Made by a program: the position numbers and the translations under genes. A stretch of DNA of 64,000 bases, taken from positions 224,529 to 288,528 of the forward strand of contig CM057156.1 in assembly GCA_029962745.1 (NCBI GenBank), read 5' to 3'. Below, piece after piece: positions 12,949-21,500 of the stretch. The notes under the pieces are model-generated. The model ran no database searches. It worked only from the letters and a program-made list of their open reading frames with translations, and had not been told where the DNA came from. The DNA comes from Echinometra lucunter. Its lineage: Eukaryota > Echinodermata > Echinoidea > Camarodonta > Echinometridae. How positions within the stretch are numbered: the stretch's first letter is position 1; the number at the start of each line of letters is the position of its first letter.

Positions 12949-15900
12949 GTACGGGACAAAAGGTCTTTTAATATCGCCGTATCCGGCCCTGGCCCCTCAC
13001 CTTAGGATGAGCTTGTATTGACGTTGTACAGTTGTAAACACAAACTCTCCTCAAATACATACCGGTATAAACAGTATTTCCACAGCAGAAGTTCACAAGA
13101 CTTCCTTACCAGCATCCAGCACATTCCATAAATTTTTTGATCATATGTAGTCAACCACAGCTAAATTTAAACATCCCAAGATAAAGTTTCAGAGTAGAAA
13201 ATAAACCAAAAATGTCTGGTCACGAAGACCGATTCATGATGTGCACGCAGTGTACCCACCACACTACCAAGTTATCTAGGCCGCTGGTGCAGGGGAAGAA
13301 CGCCTCCCATTCCTGCTGGAAAGTGAGGATTCTTCAACAATTTTTTTCAACTAATTAAACATCAAAGAACACATTTTCCCTCACCTGAATCATGAAGAAT
13401 AGCAATAATATTCCATTTGGACAAATTTCTGAAACTCAGAATCAGTTTTCAGAGGCCTAATGCCGGTTATTTCGGCCTGTGATTTATCGGTCTCGCGAGC
13501 ATACACTGCCATCATGCACAACATGCTCAGGCTATACCGTACCTTGTCTTGGCAATGTACACTGTTTGTGCTTACACGCATACTTTGTATACACTATACA
13601 TGTTAGCACAAACAGTCCATATAGACAAGATAAGATAGTTGTAAGGCTTCTAAGTAGTTAACACTTAACATCTCTGACATTGAATGAAGCGCGCTATGGA
13701 TCCTCGCGATCGCAGGCGAACTGTCCAATATCAATACACACGGTCGGTATCGGATTATAGCGCGCTCGCCGTGGCTTGTTGCGCTTGTATTGTAACATTA
13801 ATGCATGAGAGATCTCTGAGAGAGACAGAAATTTATTTGAAGGAGCAATGACGGGAAGCATGATACCTTTCAAAAATTTAAGAATCCGGGAGATTTTGAG
13901 TATGTGTCGGGAGATCGGGAGATTGCTTGATTTTGCGGGAGTCTCCCGGCAAATCCGGGAGAGTTGGCAGCTCTGTCATTTTCAACACATGACTGGTCTA
14001 ACAGAGGAAAAAGTAGGAGCTCACAGGAGCCTATAGACTCAATGTCAGTAGCTCGAGGCGGAATTGTTGCAATACCATGACTTAAAAGTTACATGGGCAA
14101 AGTACTCTTGCATGTCAGTCCCATTTCACATGATACATGTGCCAGACATTTGCCGAGAATAGAAGGAAATGTAAAATGAGCTTTCAATGTACATGTGGCT
14201 TAAATGTAGTGTGTGAGAATTTAACCCCTTTTGTCAATGAAAACTACCAAATAAGAATGCTCAAACACATTTTCACTTGCCCATGACAGCTAGAGCGACA
14301 TGTCCAAAATAAAACGATATCCCTATATTTCCTGTTTTTATCAGTGATCAGTATAACTAATTTACCTCCAGCTGATTGTTTACAAGCTGTGGATCCTTTT
14401 GTTTGTATTGAAGGGGTAGCGTAACTTTGTTAGTCTGCTTAAACTTGTCACTCAGTCGCAATTCAATCCCCTCCACACTGGACACTGTAAGAAAAGAAAC
14501 AGACACATATCATACCAGGATCACATGTTACCGAATTGACAGCTGATATTGCACCTATACATTCATGGTCTAGTGCAACAAAGGGCTATCTGTAGTTTTG
14601 GCAATTTTGTTAAATCTTGAGATAAAGATTTGTTGCACTGACACACTGCAGTTTAAAGCAGATAGCCAAATCTCTTTTGGGTGATACCAAGCTGTAGCAA
14701 AGTTTGCTGTAGAAACCATTGTTACCGATGGGTTCCTGGTCTCTACTGGATCATTTTAATTTCAAAATCTCATTCAAATCGAAAATGCAGACAGCCCTTT
14801 GTTGCACTAAACCCTTGACATGTAGAGGAAGTGTATCATGTCACGTCACACAAGTTCATGTTTATCTATAAGCTGACTGACCTCAAGAGGAACTACACCC
14901 TAGTATGGATTTGCTTTACATGTAAATACAAGCAAACAATGTGAGAAACTGATTTGCAGATTCGGGTAAATGATCATACGTACGAACATATGCATTAATG
15001 GTTTTGTTCATTCCTGATTTATTGTGAATAGCAATGCTCACAGTATGATCACATCATCCAACAATCGCAATGTCAAATCAAAGCTACATGTACTCTGCAA
15101 TCGATTACCTATGCAGTAACACACATTGCATAAAATGATTATTTTTCCCCAATAACCAATTAATGCAAAGGAAATGTATTCACTGCTTGTATTCTTGGTT
15201 ACATATTTTCTTGTAACAGTTATACTGAACTTACATGTACTGAAGCTTGTCACAGCTCAAAAATTTGATAAAGAAGCAAAGACTAGACACTTAAATAGAC
15301 TACATGTACATGTATATATTATACAATTTTCATGATTATGGAACTATTTTAACATAATTAATCACCTTCACCAATTATTCAAAATTGGAATGTGGAATGT
15401 GGTGCTGGCTAAAGATGTCAACTTACCAGAATATGCCCTGTGGAGAGTCTGCGATCCGTATGCCATGCTACCTACAATCTGGATATTTGAAGAATGAGAA
15501 TGAAATGAAGTTTCAGAAACAGGTTTATAATCTGAGATTAAGACTATGGCAAATCCGAGGAACAGGGGACCAGACGTACGTGCTGTATTCATTTGTGTGC
15601 AAGCAAATATTTTCCGTTAAAAAATCTAAGAAACAAGTTATCTTTATGAAGGGGGGATCTAAAGCTACACACTTTGTTTTCAACAGCTAAAAAATTATAA
15701 AAATCATTGGTTTGTGCAAATTTCGTTTCTATATCTTGATTCTACATATTCTAGAGGTGATTTGTAGTGAAAACTATGACGGACGAATGTCAATACACAT
15801 ATTTTCAGGTCAATAGCAAAAACAATCACGTTGATAGTCTTGAATAGCCAAATCCTTGAATTAAAAGAAGCTTAAACAAAAAGGAATTCGACTATCACAG

Positions 15901-16535
15901 TCAGTATTGGTATAACACATGTTTGATAAATTACAAAAAAACATTCATGTTCTTTCAAAATGGCACCATTTTCTGGTGATTCCATATTACTAAGGTTGTA
16001 TACCACAATATCATGAGTGTTAAAGTAGAAAATTGTTGGAATGAAAGAGTTCAGGGGAGCGTTTCATGAAAGGACTTGTCGGATGTTTTATCCGACAAAG
16101 TCTGTTTTATCCGACAGTTGCCATAGTAACAATGCTTCTCAGCCAATCAAAATCAAGGAAAGATGTCAGATCTGACAACTTGTCAGACAACAAATGTTGA
16201 TGAAACGCTCCCCAGGTGAAAGAATGGGCATATTTTTCATAGTATTAAATGGTAGAAACGAAGGCAAGATATAAAACAGGCACACAAACTCTAAAAATGT
16301 TAGTAACAGAATTACATTTTCCCTTTTGCAACTGAATGGTGTGTATTCACCCCAATTTCTAACTAATTACATTGTATAATATCACAAGGAATAAACAAAA
16401 AGTACTGATTCTTTTTGGCATACCTTGATGAAATTCTCGTTGCCCAGTCACATCAAAAGTTTGGTGCACCGAACCTGTCGCATTGCGCGTATTTGCAGGG
16501 TGTGTACATGATGTAGCTTTAGGACCCCCGACCAT
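2350..16535 (-). CDS. UBAP1: UBAP1 orthologue, ESCRT-I subunit (7 coding exons)
   Basis: Exons read on the minus strand: 16535-16424, 14484-14366, 11597-10653, 6895-6866, 5311-5183, 3522-3421 and 2475-2350 (stop 2352-2350). All have GT-AG borders, phases close, and the product is 520 aa (human about 502). Residues about 44-92 form the UMA domain (DKFK, then YDF..E..FLEW after the exon 2/3 junction) that binds the ESCRT-I core. Residues 189-205 hold an acidic DPFELTELETINDMEEL motif matching UBAP1's DPF.NLELKTID.KEEL. A proline/serine-rich linker follows, and residues about 411-520 form the C-terminal SOUBA triple ubiquitin-binding bundle (VSMGF, GQGF, EELGF). UBAP1 sorts ubiquitinated cargo on endosomes. 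The start at 16535 is the only in-frame ATG after a likely splice acceptor near 16550. The 30-nt exon at 6866-6895 has good splice sites but is unproven. The 5311 acceptor was chosen by phase; a stronger-looking AG at 5329 breaks the frame. The identification is secure. Confidence 0.93.
2673..2984. repeat. 156-bp tandem duplication in last UBAP1 intron
   Basis: Unit 1 starts GCAAGTTTTTGGAATTCAAC at 2673 and unit 2 starts with the same sequence at 2829. They are nearly identical, with a short deletion in the second unit, so the duplication is recent. It keeps an open plus-strand frame but resembles no protein. Confidence 0.75.
3580..3945. repeat. Long AAT/ATT trinucleotide microsatellite
   Basis: About 360 bp of nearly uninterrupted (AAT)n switching to (ATT)n near 3820-3845, so the tract can fold back on itself. 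It is in the UBAP1 intron between the exons at 5183 and 3522. Confidence 0.9.
4617..4756. mobile_element. MITE fragment ending in poly-C/poly-A
   Basis: The block GTAACTTTACAAACAGCTT at about 4690 is also present at 26366 inside an inverted-repeat element. It runs here into about 20 C followed by about 15 A. I read it as a truncated copy of the 26136-26407 family. Confidence 0.45.
5676..5803. repeat. Short tandem duplication (~61-bp unit)
   Basis: The block AAAATCAAAAGAATATGAAA followed by TATCTTGACTCGCATCTACAC occurs twice in succession, separated by a T run. It is intronic in UBAP1. Confidence 0.7.
6092..6650 (-). pseudogene. Non-LTR retrotransposon reverse transcriptase fragment
   Basis: The minus-strand frame contains VESYKYLGTVIDNKLSW and QQRMYFLRKLKSFHVDRT, the C-terminal part of the reverse transcriptase domain of LINE-type elements. 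Upstream the same frame reads TKEMVFDFRTSTC and is then broken by an in-frame TAA about 20 nt before the ATG at 6580. The YADD region and endonuclease are missing, so the copy is 5'-truncated and dead. It lies in a UBAP1 intron in the same orientation as the gene. Confidence 0.8.
7890..8018. mobile_element. Short MITE with GGGGCCTG inverted ends
   Basis: 129 bp with ends GGGGCCTGGTGCATAAAACT and its inverse AGTTTTATGCAGCAGGCCCC. The centre holds CAGCCAATCGCAAG. It lies in a UBAP1 intron. Confidence 0.7.
9101..9226. repeat. TTTCAT microsatellite followed by poly-G
   Basis: Repeats of TTTCATTTCAT and close variants run to about 9190, then T and G homopolymers to 9226. ORFs across it are low-complexity and not coding. 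Confidence 0.8.
9852..9986. mobile_element. Short inverted-repeat MITE
   Basis: CCGTTACAAGTCTAAGTTCT at 9870 is inverted at about 9948-9970 (AGAACTTAGACTTGTAACGG), with related GGGGCTG / CAGGCAGC ends. It lies in a UBAP1 intron. Confidence 0.65.
12233..13975. mobile_element. Non-autonomous DNA transposon with CAGAGCTGCCAAC ends
   Basis: Begins CAGAGCTGCCAAC (12233) and ends GTTGGCAGCTCTG (13975), a perfect 13-bp terminal inverted repeat. TCATTT stands directly outside both ends, consistent with a target duplication. The CAG...GCC-type end resembles hAT elements, but a 6-bp duplication is shorter than the usual 8. The 1.74-kb interior holds no transposase frame. It includes GGGAG/CTCCC-rich ends, a poly-C/poly-A tract (about 12902-12945) and an inner hairpin near 13555-13620. 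It lies in the UBAP1 intron between 11597 and 14366. Confidence 0.65.
14571..14809. mobile_element. Inverted-repeat MITE with TAGTGCAAC ends
   Basis: TAGTGCAACAAAGGGCT at 14571 and AGCCCTTTGTTGCACTA ending at 14809 are perfect inverses of 17 bp. The interior repeats TTTGTTGCACT and CAGATAGCC. It lies in UBAP1 coding intron 1. Confidence 0.8.
15658..15835. repeat. Dispersed repeat, copy 1 of 2
   Basis: Matches 19203-19370: shared blocks include ACTTTGTTTTCA.CAGCTAA, CACATATTCTA and GATTTGTAGTGAAAA. Insertion ends are not clear. Confidence 0.6.
15960..16340 (-). mobile_element. MITE copy interrupted by a second MITE
   Basis: Reversed and diverged copy of the family at 29898-30298 and 60369-60779. 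ATTGTTGGAATGAAAGAG continues, after a 160-bp interruption (16054-16213), as GAAAGAATGGGCATATTT, exactly as in the uninterrupted copies. Confidence 0.75.
16054..16213. mobile_element. GGGGAGCGTTTCATGAAA-type MITE
   Basis: 160 bp with ends GGGGAGCGTTTCATGA and its inverse TGATGAAACGCTCCCC (a few mismatches), inner repeats of TTATCCGACA and a central CAGCCAATCAAAATC. It is the insertion that splits the 15960-16340 element. A relative is at 60219-60357. Confidence 0.75.
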
Positions 16536-16865
16536 AAATAAACATGAGTCTGAAAATTACAGACTATGCCTCTGACTATGCCTTGCCCAACATGGCAGAA
16601 TTACATTCTTCTGTGAGAAGTTACAATCATAGAAAACCTGATAGAAAACCTTTTTCCCCATAGCTTTTGATACAAAAATATGAAATATTCACAGTAACTG
16701 TTTAAGTTTAGCAAGAATAATTTACTAATTTCAGGAAGCTGTAGGTTGTAGAAAAGGAATTTCAAACTGTTAGTCGAACGATGGGCCTAGATATGAATCA
16801 TTTTCCTAGTGTGTAGCGTCCTTTTCATGCCTTTTGGCCCTTGTGGCTGTATATATGGCAGAGTG

Positions 16866-17257
16866 ACCTAACTTCGCGCAGGTCCAAACTTCGCGCACAA
16901 GGCCATATCTCAAAAACTACAAAAGATTGTGAAAAACTGGTAGCACCAACGGAAAGAGCACCCTAAAATTACCCTGGAAGTCACTTTCCTTTTGGAAACT
17001 AGAGAAGGAATTTTGAAATTATGAATGAAAAATCGGCAAATTTGGCAGCGTTTTGCGTTCGTTCTGACAAAAACTGGGCTTGTCGACAAGGGTCTAAAAT
17101 TCCTCTTTTCAAGAGACGATGTCATCAAAATTGTAAGTAAAATGTGGTATCAAATTATTCAATGGCATTTTGCCTTCCTAGTAATGCAATTATCTTACCT
17201 TTTATGGATCTCTATTTTGTATCAATCACTTGAAAACTGGCGTGCGCGAAGTTAGGT
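16866..17257. mobile_element. Inverted-repeat element with ACCTAACTTCGCGC ends
   Basis: ACCTAACTTCGCGCA at 16866 and TGCGCGAAGTTAGGT ending at 17257 are perfect inverses. Related GTGCGCGAACTATGG occurs again at about 17481, so the element or a neighbour may extend further. It lies upstream of the UBAP1 start codon, in the likely 5' UTR intron. Confidence 0.55.
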
Positions 17258-17682
17258 CTCGGTATTTTTGTAACACTTTTCCAGGTCCAGAGCGGTGCAA
17301 TACAACATCGAATTTTGCGATCACGATATCTCGGGAATTCTTCGTAAATAACATGTTCTTCTTGCGCCCATTTGAAATCTAAATCTTTGTTTTGCCTTTG
17401 GTGTCATTTAAATCAGAATAATTTTTGGTAAAAATTGAGAAATTATGGATCAAAAATGGCCTTCATTAAAAAATTAAAATGTGCGCGAACTATGGTCCCC
17501 CCATCATACTGCTGAATATCAATTAAGATTTTCACTTTTTGACAAAAATGAGGGCAGCATCAAAAGCTTTGTGCATCAGTAATCAATTCAGAACACTCAC
17601 TCACTTGTAAAAGTTGTAACAATGTCAATACCAACAACTGTGTATTGCACCCGTCATTATTTTCTGCCCACCTGCCAAGCTG

Positions 17683-17838
17683 TCACAAAATTTTGTCGTT
17701 AGCCTTATTATACTGGCAGCGTCGGCACTCCTCAGAATTCCATTGTTAGCCTCTTATACTGGTAGGGTCGACACTCCTCAGAATAATGAGTGCCCAACCT
17801 ACCAGTATAAGCGGTTAACAACGAAATTTTGAGACAGA
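17683..17838. repeat. Imperfect palindrome with TACTGGYAG blocks
   Basis: CACAAAATTTTGTCGTTAGCC at the left matches the inverse GGTTAACAACGAAATTTTGAG at the right. CGRCACTCCTCAGAAT is repeated inside. It is probably a small foldback element. Confidence 0.55.
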
Positions 17839-18398
17839 AAATTCGATCTACTGCCAACCGACCTTCAATCAAGTTCAATCATGACCACAATGGCATTTTG
17901 CTATCCAGTGTCATCAATGACTCATGATTTTGTAATTTTAGTTGCAATTCACATAGGCGCTACGGCCTACACATTTTTCGCACTGTAACACTTTTAGCAG
18001 TAAGTTGGCATTATCGTGAAATAGGAAACCACCGTTCTGCGTTCACTTTGTACAGCAGCACTTCAGTCACACGCATTGGTTTCCCATTTCCACCTCCATT
18101 CTCTTTCTTGTACACAAGTGCGTGCGTCAAATGAACGAGTGGTTTCCTAAACCCACGATATGGCCAGTAAGTTTGGTTTACACAGTCACAGTCAGATAGA
18201 GATAGCATTAAATTACCGACTATCACTGACTATCACCTATCTTGTGCAAAATGCCGACTATATTCATGGATGCACTGCCATTGCCATTCACACACACTCG
18301 GTTTCAGCTCTCGATTCAAGATCATATCAGTCTAACGACGTAGGTCTACTTAAAACTTGTAAAAGAAGAATGGATCTAGTTACCTACTCTGTATTAAT

Positions 18399-18590
18399 AC
18401 TTACATTCTGCACCATGAAATGATCAGTTCAGCGGCATTTAGATTCAACATAAGAGCACGAGACGGCTTTGTATTTTTCAATCAAAAATCACTCATAAGC
18501 GAGGCCGAGGAGGGTTTATTTATTGTGGAGAATCACCCAAAATAGTTCATCACGAATATATGATATCATCTTTCCGTCGTTCAACGTTAG
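18399..18590. promoter_or_regulatory. Putative bidirectional promoter of UBAP1 and FXN
   Basis: The FXN start codon is at 18591 (+). On the minus strand a consensus donor (GTAAGT, 18404-18399) could end a non-coding first exon of UBAP1, which would splice to the acceptor near 16550 just before the UBAP1 start codon. If so, both transcription starts lie within about 200 bp of each other. The interval has no clear TATA box. Divergent arrangement of the two coding regions is seen directly; the shared promoter is inferred. Confidence 0.4.
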
Positions 18591-21500
18591 ATGGCGCTGT
18601 GTGTTTTGAGAAGTTATATTACAAGAAATAAAACACATCATTTTTCATCCAAAGCGCTATATTTACAGAAATTAAAAAGTATGTATTCTATGATGAGACG
18701 ATTGGAAACGTACAAAACTTCATCATATCAGCTTATTCGTTGTGCAACAGCCAGAAATGTACTTGGAAAGGTACGCATTTATTCCTCGGTCCCACCTACT
18801 GAATATTTTGTGTGCAATGATCATGATGATGGGGTAACCTCACTTGCACGAATGCCAGGTTATCATCAGATAACCTTGCACTGAATTAGGCCTGTACAGT
18901 GGAAATTGCTGACAATAGGAAAGTAGTGTTCTCTGTCACATTTCTGGGACAGAGGAACAAGAGCAGTGATCAGAAAAAGATTTCTCAAAATTCATTTGAT
19001 GAAGATAATTTAGATCTAGATCCAATTGAAGGAATGGAATGAAAATAGGATATGTTATCATACTGGGTGTGAAAAGCAAACATTTTCCAAGAATTTGTTG
19101 ATTATTTTAGTGATTTCTATCTCCAACTATAGAGGGCAGCATTTCACATAAATTTGCACAGCTCACCATACCAATGGCTCCCTGAGTGGGGTAACCTAAA
19201 AAGTAAAACTAAAGCTACGCACTTTGTTTTCAGCAGCTAAAAGTCACGAAAAAATCATTGATTTGTACTAATTTCTGTTATATATCTTGTTCCACATATT
19301 CTAAGGTTAATTTGTAGTGAAAATTACGACGACAAATGTCAACACATATTTTCTAATTCAACTTGATTGATGCCAGAGTCATGTCAGTGACAAATTATGT
19401 TGGCAAATGAAGGCTCCTTAACTTAACCCATAGCAGTACAGAGCTTTCTTGAGGTCTAAATTAATCATCTTCAATCCTCAAATTGGCAATACAAATTATT
19501 TTTTTTCCATGTTTACATAGCTTGAAAAAAATAAATATGGATATAACATAAACCAAAATGAAATGTAATTGTAAAATTGAATCAGAAATTGCCAATTTGA
19601 ACACAGAAGTAGTGATTATATATTATTCACTGCGTTGCCAATTCAAAGAGTTTAATGATTAGTTACACTTAAACTGCTCTAATTCGAGAACGCCACACCA
19701 TACAGCGATGGGAATGGGCTCAAATTTGTCAGTGCATTTTTCTCTTTCTGCTCATGTATGATATGTACTGCCCAACATTCTGGACCAACAGATACTGCAA
19801 AAGCGTCTCCTAAAGGTGACACTGTACCTCTATGGGTTAATTAAGCTAAGCACACGTAATATGAAGTGAATGCAGATCTAACGTTAGATTTTGAAGTTGA
19901 ATGGTGTGAATTTTACTCCGATTTCTAACTAATCATAATATTGCAAGGAATAATGAAAAATCATTGATTCTAGGGTGTCTGGCATGTCTGGAGAAAAAAA
20001 TAATTTTTCTTATTTCACAATACTATTGAATTTTCTTCCTGGATTTGGAAAATAATAAACTTGAAACTGACAGAAATATGATTTTTTTGTGAAAAATTCC
20101 AGTTAACTACTGCAGAATAAGAGAATGAAATAATTGGACCATTTTTCAGCATTTTCCTGCCATAGGCTATGTAGTTAAGAAATAGCACACGCACAAACAC
20201 AAATTTTGAGCTTCCGAAGTCTGATACGACTTCATACTTAATGTCAAAAACTTGTCCTTTTAATGACCAGATAGGAAATTTTACAACCTTTCTAATGGTA
20301 TGAATTTTGTATAGGTTTGAATATCAGATCACAGTGCAAAATTGAGAAAAAGTTGACAAAAATTGTGTAAAACAGAAAACTTCTGTTTCCCATAGGAAAC
20401 CCTTGGGGAAATGGCAATCTCAATTCACATGGTTTATAAAGGTTTGCAATTTATCTTGTATCTTTATTTCTAGTGAGCCTAAAAACTTGTCCTTAGCATC
20501 AAAAGGATGACCAGAATTCTCCCTTTCCATACATTCCAAATATGAGTTGAAAATTAATACCGATCACATTTTAATCACATGATGAATTTACCCCTAAAAT
20601 TGTGCCATTTTTCCCCCTGAATCACTCACATATATTGTGGTACGGGGACGTGCTGCTTTGACAACCCCCTTTTTCAGACGTCAATTTCCGTTCCAAAGCA
20701 TAGCATTTTCTTCTTATCGAGAAAAAACGAGAAAGAAATCCGTTCCAAAGCAGCATGTTTTTCGTATTGCCGTTCCGGCCGCATTGCTCTGTTTAATAAG
20801 CTTCATTTGGGGTGAAAAGCGGCCAGCGCCGTTTCACATGTAGGCTAGCCAGCACGCGCTGTCCGACCATTGCCTCTGCACGAGAGCGCACCCGGCGCCC
20901 ATGCCACCAGGCTAGCTGCATGCTCGCATGCCAATTCCATAGGTATACATACGCACTCACACGCAGGCGAACCATTCCAAAGATCCCCGTTTTCACAAAC
21001 ATTTGTCGTTCCGAAGCCCGTTCCAGAGACCCTCCATTTCACAATACCCCCCCCCTCCCCCCCCCGGGGGCCACTCGACCCCAAAAGTGACAGGAAAGTG
21101 CCGTGGGTATGACTAGCCCTTTCCAAAACCCCCGTTTTTTTTTGTCTCGCCCGCGGCACATCTCCGTCACTATTGGGGTCGAGTGCCCCCCCTCCAAAGG
21201 TTCGTTAATCTGAAAATGAAATAAGGTTCGTTATTCCCAAGGTTCGTTAATCCGAAAATGAAATAAGGTTCGTTATTCTAAAGGTTCATTTGTCTGAAAA
21301 TGAAAAAAGGTTTCCTGTTTTCATTTTCGGACTAGCGAACCTTTGGAATAACAGACCTTATATCATTTTCAGACTACGAACCTTCGGACTAATGAACCTT
21401 CGGAATTACGAACTGTAACAGTTGAATATTAAGCCTGAGATAACTCAGGCATGACTAGGTAGTAGGTGGAAAATATGTGCTGTACCAAAATCAAATCATT

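Noticed and set aside
20793..21159. Cluster of overlapping ORFs on both strands
   Set aside because: GC-rich repeat block with few stop codons by chance; no domain or splice support.
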